A stretch of DNA of 31,803 nt from Gracilaria domingensis (Eukaryota > Rhodophyta > Florideophyceae > Gracilariales > Gracilariaceae). The position numbers and the translations under genes are program-made. The notes under the pieces are model-generated. The model did no database searches. It was not told the DNA's origin and saw only the letters and a list, made by a program, of their open reading frames with translations. The stretch's first letter is position 1; each line of letters opens with the position of its first letter. The stretch spans positions 78,381 through 110,183 of the forward strand of contig VCMS01000435.1 in assembly GCA_022539475.1 (NCBI GenBank), in the 5' to 3' direction. Positions 1 through 8,963 of this stretch are shown here, one piece after another.

Positions 1-2
1 GT

Positions 3-2366
3 GGTGAGTACTTGTCCAATCGGTTCTCCGAAAAGCTTGAGCAGTACGGTATTGAGCATCAGCGAACTGTGCCTTATAATCCACAGCAGAACGGGCTTGC
101 CGAGAGGTTCAATCGCACACTCATGGACTTGGTCAGGTCAATATTGCATCACAAGAATGTGCCAAAAAGCTTTTGGGCTGAGGCTCTGAATGTTTCTGTG
201 TATGTGCGCAACAGAGTGACCTGCAAAGCGCTTCCGAGTGACGTGACTCCGTTTGAGCTGTGGCATGGACAGAAGCCTGATCTGAGCAATCTGCGTGTGT
301 TTGGTAGCCGTTGCTGGTACAAGGTGGTTGATCACAAGTTGAAGAAGCTGGAAGAGCGTGCAGTGGAAGCCATCTTCATTGGGTACACTTCAGGCTCCCA
401 CGGGTACAAGTTGTGGGACAGCCAGAAGAAGAAGGTGATTGTGTCACGAGATGTGAGGTTTGACGAGTGCTCTGCAACTGAAAGTGACGAGCACTCTGAA
501 CACGAGGACTATGCGGATATCGACTTGGTCGACAAGTCGGTATCTGCTGAAGCCCCAACCTCCGACACATCCGCCGATCATTCTGAAGATGATCCTTCTG
601 CACCAGCTTCTCATGAGAGTACCACGAATGCCAGTACGGATGAAGACACCACACCAGTTCCACAAGATGAGCCGGAAGGGACAGAGACGCAGCCCCTTCG
701 TAGATCCACACGTCAGAGAAAGACGCCATCCTCGTGGTGGCGTGGTGCCAGTGCTTTCCTTACAGCCAGTGATGATACTCCTTCGTCGTACGGTGACGCA
801 GTGTCACGTCCTGATTCCGAAGCTTGGAAGAAGGCGATGAAGAGTGAGTACGAGTCATTGATGGAGCATGACACATGGGATCTAGTGCCAAGGCCAGCAG
901 ACAGCAACGTGATTTCGTCCAAGTGGGTGTATGTACAGAAGTATGAGGCTTCGTCATCTGGTGAACCGACAGTGCGTTACAAGGCTCGTGTAGTTGCAAG
1001 AGGCTTCCTGCAGATCGAGGGTGTGGACTTCTCAGAGACATTTGCACCTGTGGTGAAGTTCACATCCATCAGAATGATCCTGTCAGTGACTGCCGTACGA
1101 GACTTCCACTTGCACCAGATGGATGTGAAGACTGCCTTTCTGAACGGTGACCTTGACGAGACAGTGTACATGGAGCAGCCAATGGGATTCACACAGCAGG
1201 GAAAGGAGGACTTGGTGTGCCGACTGAAGAAAGCGATCTATGGGCTTAGACAAGCACCAAGACAGTGGCACGCCAAGATATACGCCTTCCTTGTTGGTGA
1301 AATGCACCTCAAGCCGAATGACGCAGACGAGTGTGTCTACACCGGGATCATACTGGGTTTCTTGGTTATCATTGCTCTGTATGTTGACGACTTGCTGATT
1401 GCGAGTCCGAGCATGAAAACCGTGGAACGTGTGAAGGCAGAGCTGTCAAGTCGTTTCCGCATGAAGGACCTCAAAGAAGCTCGCATGGTTCTTGGATTTG
1501 AAATCCATCGAGACAGAACCAAGCGAGAGCTGTACTTGACTCAGTCAGCGTACACCAACAAGGTCCTGGAGCGATTTGGCATGCAGCTGTCGAAACCCGT
1601 TGACACTCCTATGGAGTGCGGTGTGGACTTGTCTGTTGAGGAGGAAGTGCTCACGCATGTACCGTATCGTCAGGCGATTGGCTGCCTCATGTATCTGTCT
1701 GTGGGAACTCGTCCAGACATCTCATATGCTGTGGCTAAGCTGGCCAAGTATGTTGAGAAGCCGGGAAACACTCACTGGAAGGCGGTCAAGCGTGTTCTTC
1801 GCTACCTCAATGGCACTACCACGTTCGGGTTGACGTATGGCTCCAGCACCGATTTGCAACTGCACGGCTATGTGGACTCTGACTGGGCTGGCGATGTTGC
1901 CAACCGCAAGTCCACTAGTGGATACTTGTTCATGATGTGCGGTGGTGCTGTGTCGTGGTCTTCTCGTCAACAGGAGGTAGTTGCTCTGTCGAGTGCAGAG
2001 GCTGAGTACGTGAGCTTGTGCTCTGGCACCAAGGAGGCGATCTGGCTTAGGCGACTTTGGAACGGCATTGGCAGTGTGATTGGTATGGAAGCAGACGGGT
2101 CTGTGAAGCTGCTGGTTGAACCCACTCCCATGTATGTTGACAACCAGGGCAGCATTGACCTTGCTCGAAATGGAGTGGTGAACAGGCGAACCAAGCACAT
2201 TGACATTCGGTTCCACTTCACTCGAGAAGCTCTGCAGGCCAAGTCGATTGTGCTGTTCTACTGCCCGACGGATTCCATGGTTGCCGACATGCTGAATAAG
2301 CCACTTGCGCGAGTGAAGCACGAGAAGTTCCGCGAAGCCGGTGGTGTGATCCACATAGAAGTTTGA
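3..2366 (+). CDS. Copia element A1 pol, 5'-truncated by window edge (integrase end, RT, RNase H)
   Basis: This is the C-terminal two thirds of a Ty1/copia polyprotein; the frame is open at the left edge, so the ATG at 12 is internal. It starts at the GEYLSNRF stretch just after the second integrase catalytic Asp. The catalytic Glu follows in NGLAERFNR, and the intact copy A3 shows the exact 35-residue spacing between Asp and Glu. Next come the GYKLWD-type integrase tail, an acidic Ser/Thr/Glu-rich linker (about codons 150-230), and a reverse transcriptase with the copia signature DVKTAFLNGDL and the catalytic YVDD at 1380-1391. RNase H follows (DSDWAGD, SSAEAEY, RRTKHIDIRFHF). The frame has no internal stop and ends 10 bases before the polypurine tract. 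The visible part looks capable of coding for active enzymes; gag, protease and the 5' LTR lie outside the window. Confidence 0.95.
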   Translation, partial: GEYLSNRFSEKLEQYGIEHQRTVPYNPQQNGLAERFNRTLMDLVRSILHHKNVPKSFWAEALNVSVYVRNRVTCKALPSDVTPFELWHGQKPDLSNLRVFGSRCWYKVVDHKLKKLEERAVEAIFIGYTSGSHGYKLWDSQKKKVIVSRDVRFDECSATESDEHSEHEDYADIDLVDKSVSAEAPTSDTSADHSEDDPSAPASHESTTNASTDEDTTPVPQDEPEGTETQPLRRSTRQRKTPSSWWRGASAFLTASDDTPSSYGDAVSRPDSEAWKKAMKSEYESLMEHDTWDLVPRPADSNVISSKWVYVQKYEASSSGEPTVRYKARVVARGFLQIEGVDFSETFAPVVKFTSIRMILSVTAVRDFHLHQMDVKTAFLNGDLDETVYMEQPMGFTQQGKEDLVCRLKKAIYGLRQAPRQWHAKIYAFLVGEMHLKPNDADECVYTGIILGFLVIIALYVDDLLIASPSMKTVERVKAELSSRFRMKDLKEARMVLGFEIHRDRTKRELYLTQSAYTNKVLERFGMQLSKPVDTPMECGVDLSVEEEVLTHVPYRQAIGCLMYLSVGTRPDISYAVAKLAKYVEKPGNTHWKAVKRVLRYLNGTTTFGLTYGSSTDLQLHGYVDSDWAGDVANRKSTSGYLFMMCGGAVSWSSRQQEVVALSSAEAEYVSLCSGTKEAIWLRRLWNGIGSVIGMEADGSVKLLVEPTPMYVDNQGSIDLARNGVVNRRTKHIDIRFHFTREALQAKSIVLFYCPTDSMVADMLNKPLARVKHEKFREAGGVIHIEV

Positions 2367-2376
2367 AGTCAGTGAC

Positions 2377-2386
2377 AGAGGGGGGG
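2377..2386 (+). promoter_or_regulatory. Polypurine tract of element A1
   Basis: An AGAG plus six-G run lies immediately before the 3' LTR (TGTTGG...). In LTR retroelements this purine run survives RNase H and primes plus-strand DNA. The same tract, with the same upstream CAGTGAC, precedes the LTR of A2, and a close variant precedes the LTRs of C1, C2 and C3. Confidence 0.85.
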
Positions 2387-3172
2387 TGTTGGATGTTGAC
2401 CCTGCGCTGTCACTGAAAACCAAAAGTGCTGGGGAGCATGGGCTGTTTTGGAGGGTGCCGTTGGAAAAGCGCATATGCGCCTCTGCGCAAACTCAACGTG
2501 AAACGGGCTTGTGATTGGCTACTGCAAATGGTCATATGCATTGTGGTTGGTACAAGTGTTGTGGCGCTAATGGGTTGTTTCCGGGGTACACGTGTGTAGC
2601 TAGTACACTGGGCATACTGTACATGATGCACAGGGTACACACGTATGTACGTGGACATGTAGGACAGCTTCATGTGACTTTGGCACTATGGTGAAGAGTA
2701 GATGCGCTGTCAAGAGGTTTACACTGTGGTATTGTTGGTGACGTAGGACTTGGAGTGAGTTTGTGGTGACGTGTTAGTTGGTGAGCTTGTACGTAACTGT
2801 TATGGTGGCGTGTACGGATTACAGTGTGTTGGCACTATGTGAATCTGTGCATGGTCATGGTTATGTGTAGGCACGTAACTTGATGTGCACGGTTGTGCAC
2901 TGTTGTGCGTTGTTGTGCTTTGTTGTTGTAAGCTGTCATGATAGTGTGGCAGTGTTACCATGTTATGTTAGAAGATGATTGGTAGTATTGGGTGTCTCTA
3001 GCTAGTGGTTTAGGTATTGCTTGGAGTTGGAGTTGTGCGATGGTTGCGCAAAGTAGTTCTATATAAGCGGTGACTCGAGCACCTCCAAGTAAAATCCGTG
3101 CCAGAGCTGGCGAACTTCCCTTCATTCCCCTATCCCTTCTTCAACCTTCCCTTTCAGCTTCAACCTCTATCA
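2387..3172 (+). repeat. 3' LTR of copia element A1 (786 bp)
   Basis: It starts TGTTGGATG right after the polypurine tract and ends ...CTCTATCA. It is nearly the same as the A2 LTR at 12778-13565. U3 holds the palindrome GCGCATATGCGC (2469-2480) and an ATTGGCTACTGCAAAT block, both shared with the element B LTR. Further on are GTTGTGC-type short repeats (about 2890-2930) and a TATATAA box at 3060-3066. The last ~90 bases (CCAGAGCTGGCGAACTTCCC...) are shared with the C-type LTRs. Sequence after 3172 is interrupted gag of element B, so A1 inserted into B. Confidence 0.9.
3060..3066 (+). promoter_or_regulatory. TATA box in A1 LTR
   Basis: TATATAA followed within ~25 bases by CACCTCCAAGTAAA. The same arrangement is found in every A- and C-type LTR here (13451-13457, 6484-6490, 9848-9854, 20649-20655, 24173-24179, and 15247-15253 on the minus strand). 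The conservation and position suggest the LTR core promoter and define the U3/R border region; the start site itself cannot be seen. Confidence 0.7.
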
Positions 3173-5599
3173 CAGGGATCCTCTGTTGATGCCATTCGCA
3201 CGTTATCCAAACGCGAGAAGGCTTGCAGAATCATCATCTGTGCACTTGGTGATGCTCCTTTACGTGTGGTTATGGACGTGGATGACGATCCGGCAAAGAT
3301 GATCAAGTTGCTGGATGCACGCTATGCTTCGAATCGCACGGTGTCTAGGATTGCTGTTCAGACCCAACTATTCCGTATGACATACAATGGGCAGAACATG
3401 TCCGAATACGTTGACCAATTCACGGCTCTGTTCTCGCAGTTGGATCGTATGGGCAAGGATGCTGCCATTCCTGAGTCTCACAAAGCTCCAATGTTGTTGG
3501 CTTCAATTGATCCGCAGAGCTCACTGGAGTCCACGGCTGCAGCATTACGTACCAAGGAGATCTCTGAGTTAACGTGGGACTATGTTGCTACCACCCTCAT
3601 TGATGAATACAATGCACGTCACATGACTACTGGTCGCAGTCGCAGCCGAAAGAAAGGAAAGGGAAGAGGTTCCAACAAGTCTCATGGTACCTCCTCTATC
3701 ACACATCATCGAGATGGTAATGATTCGGATGATGTTTCTGGCACACATGCACTTGCAGCAGCCAGTGGCAGCGGGTATCACTGTGACTTTTGTGGTCGAG
3801 ATGGACATACCAAAGATCGTTGCTTTGTAAACCCGGACAATCCTGACAACCATCTGCCTCAGAGCATACTCGACAAGTTGGCTTTGAAGGCGAAGGACAA
3901 GTCTGGAGGATCTAAAGCGTCAGCAAAGTCGTCTAGTAAGTCCTCCAAGATAGAGATTGCAGGCATGTCATTTGAGAAAGCGACAGTCCTGCCACCTGCG
4001 CAACGAGAAATGGACACCTATGCAGACAGTGGAGCAACTTCTCATTACTTCCACTCTGCAGCTGCCTTCGTTCCAAGCTCATTGCACGATGTGGAGGAGC
4101 GACACATACGGCTGGCCGACAAGAGTACTGTGTCTGCGACGAAATGTGGAGATGTTATTCTGCCTTTTGACAATGTGAATCTAAGGTTGACTGATGCCCT
4201 ACTCGTGCCTGACATGGAGTACAACCTAGTTTCCGTTGGGAGCCTTGCCGACAAGTCTATTGAGTCTCGGTTCCGTGCACGTGAAGTTCGCTTGATTCAT
4301 GAAAATGGCTTGGTCATCGGGAGCGGTCAGCGCGATAAACGTTCTGGCTTGTATACTTTGCCCGAACCTGTCATGCATTTCGGCGCGGAGCACGCATTAC
4401 TCGCTGGTAAAGCCGATTTGCAGTGCATGTTGAAGGCATCATTACCGGAGTTGACTCAACTATGGCACCGCCGATTGGCTCATATCAACCCGAGAGACCT
4501 TCAAATGGTGCACAAGCATGCCAGTGGTGTCCCACAGCTCACAGAAATGAGGGAGGTGTGTCACCCTTGTCGTCTTGGGAAAGCACACAAACTTCCATTT
4601 CCTGGAGTATTTACTCGTGAATCCGAGGTTGGTGACACTGTGCACTCCGACATAATAGGTCCACTCACCCTGTCCTTCCCTGACCGATTCAAGTACGCAT
4701 CAGCATTTGTGGATGATCACTCGCGTTATGTCATGGTAGGGTTCATGAAACACCGCAGTGAAATCAATGATGTGTATGATGGAGTGGCGCAGAAGCTCAA
4801 GCAGCTTGGAGGAGCTGTGGTGAAGAAGGTACACTCTGATGATGCAAAGGAGTACATAGCTCTGCAGGAGAATCCGGAGAACTCCTTCGACGATACATCT
4901 TTCTCTGCCCCATACACTCCGGAACATAACGCCATTGCCGAGCGCATCAACCGTACCATGGAAGAAGCTGCTCGAGCTTTGCTCATTCAAGCAAATCTAC
5001 CAGAGTGCTTGTGGCCTTTCGCACTCAAACATGTTCTACATGTGCGTAACCGTGTACCCCACTCTACAACTGGGAGTACGCCGTTCTTGTTGTTGACTGG
5101 AAACAAACCAACGTTGAAGCACACTCGCGTGTTCGGTTGTTCCGCATTCGTTTTGAAGATGACTGGTGGAACCAAGTTCGAGTCTCGTGCACTTGAGGGG
5201 GTGTACTTGGAGACTCTTGAGCATGGTGTCTACGACATTCTTGTTGCTGGCGATGATGGACTGCCGTGCATCATGCGTTCCCGTCATGTGACATTTGACG
5301 AAGATTCATTCCCCGGTGCAGAGTACTTGGAGGAGTACATGGAGGATGAAAGCGCATCTGATACCGACTTCACCGATTCAGAGTCTCACAGCACCGAAGA
5401 TGTCTCCAGTACAGATCGGAATGTACTTGATGAGGTCTCTATTGATGATATAACTGATGCTGACGATCATTCTCCAGAAGAAAGTGCACCTGATGCAGAA
5501 GTCGTTGAAGCTGCACCAAGTGTCCAGTCAAATGATAATGACTCTGGTGCTGACGAGAGTGAAGATGATGGCTCCAGCGACTCCGATATGGACGATGAC
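3173..5599 (+). pseudogene. Element B gag-pol, 5' portion (gag, protease, integrase), split by C1
   Basis: The open frame actually runs from 3098 inside the A1 LTR to 5623 inside C1, but only 3173-5599 belongs to B. Gag is UBN2-like and lacks an estimated 50-60 N-terminal residues. A CCHC zinc knuckle (CDFCGRDGHTKDRC, Cys codon at 3782) follows a basic stretch. The aspartic protease active site is DSGAT (Asp codon at 4025). The integrase zinc finger is HRRLAH...CHPC. The integrase core has D in HSDIIGP, D in HSDDAKEY and E in AIAERINR. The end is an acidic Ser/Asp linker. Removing C1 and one ATGAC copy leaves the frame continuous with 9949 onward, so B was open here when C1 inserted. The missing gag start and the later frameshift make B non-functional. 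Confidence 0.9.
5595..5599. repeat. Target-site duplication of C1, left copy
   Basis: ATGAC directly before the TGTTGG start of the C1 5' LTR. The same five bases follow the 3' LTR at 9944-9948. Five base pairs is the usual copia integrase stagger. Confidence 0.93.
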
Positions 5600-6579
5600 T
5601 GTTGGAAGTCATGCTGTCACTGACATCAAGCAGCTGAGATGTGTGAAGTCTAGAATGGTACTTTGCTATGTGAAAGCGAGATTGATGTTGTTCTGTTTGG
5701 TATACTATGTTGCTGTGTGGTGTACTCAGTATGGGTTGAACGTTTACGGCTACATTGGAATGCTGTCGTTCAGCTGGAATGACCACAAAATACAACGATG
5801 ACAGGTGGTACAGTGGTCATGGAATACAGGTTGCAAGGCTATGTATATGAACACATGGTACAGGTTGCAGCACTGTCAGTGTTGTGAAGTTTACACCATG
5901 TTTGAGTTGTGCTACATGCAAATGTGTGTGTATGGATGAATGGAACATGTTGCAGCTGAGTGACTGACGTCATCTGGTTTACAGGTACTTGTTGGTGATG
6001 TGGGACTTGGGTGTCTGGCACGTATACATTACGGTGTCGTGTACATCCGTACAGGATTACAGCGTGCAAGCAACACGTGAAGTGTTGTGTCATGTTCCGT
6101 AAGCATGTCTGGTCATAATGGTGAGGTGTTGCATTGTGTGTATGCATGGTCGCGTTGCTATGGTCTGCTGTCATATTGTTGACTGCATTGATGTGTGGTG
6201 CTTGTGGTCTGCTGTCGAAATGTGTCGGTACACTGTCAGGGACGTGCATGGCTACTACATTGGTGTGCATTGTTGTGCATTGTTGTGCACTGCTGTGCAG
6301 TGGTGTACGGAATTGTTGTGCACTGTTGTGCACTGTTGTGCGTTGTTGTGCACTGCTGTTGTAAGCAGTTTGGCACTGTTACCATGTTATATCCGTACAT
6401 GATTGGTAGTATTGAGTGTCTCTGGTAAGTGAGTTGCATGTTGGTCAGAGTTAGAGTCGCATGATGGAGTAGCGAAGAAGTGCTATATAAGTTGTGACTC
6501 AAGCACCTCCAAGTAAATCTGAGCCAGAGCTGGCGAACTTCCCTTCATTCCCCCATCCTTTCAGCTTCAACCTCTATCA
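5600..6579 (+). repeat. C1 5' LTR (980 bp)
   Basis: It runs from TGTTGGAAGTC to ...CTCTATCA. A tract of GTTGTGCA/GTTGTGCACT repeats lies at about 6265-6365, a TATATAA box at 6484-6490, and then a terminal region shared with element A LTRs. Antisense frames of up to 164 codons in the LTR are low-complexity His/Thr/Gln-rich and have no coding signal. Confidence 0.93.
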
Positions 6580-6596
6580 GGTTATGGGCCCAGCCC
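6580..6596 (+). promoter_or_regulatory. Primer-binding site of C1, complementary to the initiator tRNA-Met anticodon arm
   Basis: GGTTATGGGCCCAGCCC directly abuts the LTR end. GGTTATGGGCCCAGC is the complement of the eukaryotic initiator tRNA-Met anticodon stem-loop, including the CAU anticodon; the usual tRNA 3'-end complement (TGGTATCAGAGC-like) is absent. Drosophila copia is known to prime from a tRNA-iMet fragment cut in this arm, so the same mechanism is inferred here. The identical site occurs in C2 at 20767-20783. Confidence 0.88.
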
Positions 6597-7717
6597 CTCT
6601 GACCTCTGCCGTTTGTCGTTCGTCATGAGGTTTCCCTTTCCGCCGCTCTCCCTCACCGCCGTCCGTGTTGTTGAACGCCGTTGTTGATGTTTTCGATGTT
6701 TTTTTCTCCGTCGTGTTTCTTGTCATTGACCGGTTTGGTGGTGTTGTATTTCCCTTTTGGTTTGCGTTCCTCCTTGAGGGCGTTGTGGTGGTAGTGGTTC
6801 GACGCTGTTCTACTTTCGTGATTCTGTTTGGTTTCTAGTTCATTTTCGTTTTCGTCGATCGCTATCCGCTTTGTTGGTTTCTCGCCTCTGTTTTCGTTGT
6901 TGTGATCCCCGTGTCGTGTTTGCGGGTTCTGATCCGAGGGGTTGAGTACCGTTGTCGTTGAAGTCTGTGCACTTGTGTGTTGTGCTCAGCATTCGTTTTT
7001 TCGTTGAAGTCCGGGCACTGCCTGTGTGCTCGGCATTTGTGGTGATCACTTGGGTTTCGGTGCGACGAGTGGTTGATCCGAGCAATCGGGGACGTTAGTC
7101 TGGCGGCTTGAACCAATGCGGAAGCGCTGTCGAGCGGGCTCCCATCGGTCCTTCGGGGCAGATAACGGTGTCGGTCGGAAGACCTGGTAGTACCGCGAGT
7201 GCTGAAGTTGACGGGGTGCCGTGACGTACTGCATCGAACAGGGGTGGTTCACCTTTGTTGTGTGTGACCTGACTGTGTGTTGGGTTCTTGATCTGTTGGG
7301 AAGACAAACTGAAACGAGCTTTTGATCCGTACTGCTGCGGTGGTGCGGGGAGGCGACGTGTCGTAGGCTGACCTCCTTTTCAGGATCAGGCCGCTTGTGA
7401 ACTTTATTGTTTGCTTGCTGGAAGCGTACCTCGGTTTGTCATAGTACCTGCAGTATCAGGGTCGCGCAAGTTCTTGCAAGAGACCAGAGAGGGTTTAACT
7501 TGGTGAAGGCATATCTTTGGTCACTAACCATCCTCTGGACGTCTCGTAGAGAGCGACGCGCCTTCTCCTGGAACGCAGGAGGAGGTAGACAGAAGAAAGT
7601 CGTTTCCTACCCGGAGGGTCTCCGGGGGTCAGGGGTCCGACTCCCTAGGGTACCAGGAATCTTAGTTCCTTATGCACCCGATCGCTTGCAGTTCGTTGTT
7701 GTTATTCTCGCTACAGT
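6597..7717 (+). other. C1 5' leader, non-coding, with hairpins
   Basis: No credible gene. Simple hairpins can be seen: CTCCTG/CAGGAG (7565-7570 with 7576-7581) and CCCGGAG/CTCCGGG around a GGT loop (7610-7626). A 132-codon frame at 7407-7805 is also open in C2, but it lacks an ATG and matches no family. The leader is nearly identical in C2 (20784-21904). Confidence 0.6.
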
Positions 7718-8499
7718 TCAGGAGGTGGAGTGTTTCCTGCCTGAGACTGTGTGTGTGAGATTCGTTTATGACACTTCCTGGGTGTTTGTTGTTGAACATG
7801 TCTGAGCTCTTCTTTGTATCAACTTTGGAAAGTTGCGATGTTACTTGTCCGTTGTTATCGTGACTTCCTTACGCAGGCTCAGAAGGTTGTCGTTATGTAT
7901 GCCCGGGATGTGTGCTGTGCTCTTCGCTTTACTTATGTTGTACCGGAAGGTTGCTATTTGTTTGCATGTCCGGTGTGTATTGAAGAGCTGTTTGCCTCAG
8001 GAGGTTGAGTGTTTCATGCCTGAGTGTTTGTTTCATTGCTTGTGATGTTTGTTTTGCTCTTTGTTTCAGTTTGTTGTCACTGGAAGTTTGCTATGTGTTT
8101 GCATGTCCGGTGTAAATGAAAGAGCTAATTGACTCAGGAGGTTGAGTGTTTCACGCCTGAGTGTGTAGTACATCACTTTGTAGGAACGGAGCCTGGAAGG
8201 TTGTCATTTGGCAAGTCCAGGATGCCTGTGTTGCAATTCTCTTTGTGTGTTATTCGCGGAAGGTCGCTGTGATTTTGCATGTCCGCTGTTTGAAGAGATT
8301 CTTGAGCTGGAAGGTTGCTCTCTTTTGCATGTCCAGCTGTTACGAAGGTGATGTTGAGCTGGAAGGTTGCTACTTGTTGCATGTCCGGTGTTCAGAAAAT
8401 CGGTCTTGAACCAGAAGGTTGCGTGTGTTTGCATGTCTGGTTGAAGTACTGTGATTAGTGGTGCTCCGAGAGCTTGTTATGTGTTACATGCTCGGAGCA
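7718..8499 (+). ncRNA. Array of 11 covarying stem-loops in the C1 interior
   Basis: Each unit reads: outer stem (5-9 bp), AGGT, inner 3-bp stem, 5-9-nt loop, inner stem return, TG, outer stem return. Unit starts: 7718, 7942, 7996, 8078, 8132, 8192, 8256, 8305, 8358, 8409 and 8462. Outer stems vary but still pair: ACCGGA/TCCGGT, ACTCAGG/CCTGAGT, CCTGGA/TCCAGG, AGCTGGA/TCCAGCT, AACCAGA/TCTGGTT, TGCTCCGAG/CTCGGAGCA. Inner stems also covary: TGC/GCA, TGA/TCA, GGA/TCC, TGT/ACA. The units at 8256 and 8358 are weaker (one inner mismatch; wobble pairs). A borderline further hairpin (TCTAGA/TCTAGA) lies at 8516-8546. I know of no named RNA family with this shape. A role in packaging, dimerisation or protein binding of the element RNA is inference. 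Confidence 0.75.
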
Positions 8500-8953
8500 A
8501 CATTTGTTTTCGGTGTCTAGAATGTGGTCACTTGTGGACGTCTAGATCCCTTTTGTGAAGGACTCTGAGGTGCATTTTGGTTCCGAGAGAAGTTCAAAGT
8601 CAGTGAGAGAGGAAGGATGTCAGAGTAACATCATCAGACTTCGGCTCTCACTGTCTGTTGTTGATATCTGTTTGAACCGGAAGCTGTTGCCTTCGTTGCC
8701 ATACGAAGGATGAGTAAGAAGTTCAGAGTGTGTGACAAAAGGAGGGTGTTTCCAGAACATCCGAATCGTACAGAACAGAACTATGATCTTGGTATACTGG
8801 TAGAACGGTACACCCGTGGACTTGGACACACACTAACTGCACTTGATGGTTGACATTGTCAGGTTTCAGTGCAGTACCGATGTGTTCCTCACCACCCATC
8901 GTGTTACTTTGCATGTGCTTGGCCTGCAGCGCTGGTTGCTTGAAGTCAGTAAC
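8500..8953 (+). other. C1 3' interior, non-coding
   Basis: No gene recognised. It contains AGTCAGTGAGAGAGGAAGGA-type purine stretches near 8600, resembling the element's own polypurine region (AGTCAGTAACAGAGGGAGGG), so it may be an internal decoy or a relic of an earlier LTR junction. Its last ~80 bases differ from C2 more than the LTRs do. Confidence 0.5.
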
Positions 8954-8963
8954 AGAGGGAGGG
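8954..8963 (+). promoter_or_regulatory. Polypurine tract of C1
   Basis: AGAGGGAGGG directly precedes the 3' LTR. With its upstream context (GAAGTCAGTAAC) it closely resembles the A1/A2 tracts, as expected if the same RT/RNase H recognises both. Confidence 0.88.

Noticed and set aside
5839..6333. 164-codon minus-strand frame in the C1 LTR, repeated at 9203-9697 and as 192 codons in C2
   Set aside because: Low-complexity His/Thr/Gln-rich, conserved only because LTR pairs are identical; it runs antisense through the LTR promoter and repeat tract.
6580..6596. tRNA gene fragment
   Set aside because: Only 17 bases matching the anticodon arm complement, placed exactly after an LTR in both copies; a primer-binding site explains it.
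7634..7644. GGTCCGACTCC, one base off a tRNA/Pol III B box
   Set aside because: No matching A box or cloverleaf upstream; the surroundings fold as simple hairpins instead.
7407..7805. 132-codon frame in the C1 interior, also open in C2 (21594-21992)
   Set aside because: No ATG start and no known motif. The residue differences between copies (for example Ile/Met, Asp/Ala) give no sign of protein-level constraint, and it overlaps RNA hairpins.
7718..8499. CRISPR array
   Set aside because: Units are hairpins of varying sequence and spacing inside a eukaryotic retroelement; no constant repeat and no spacers.
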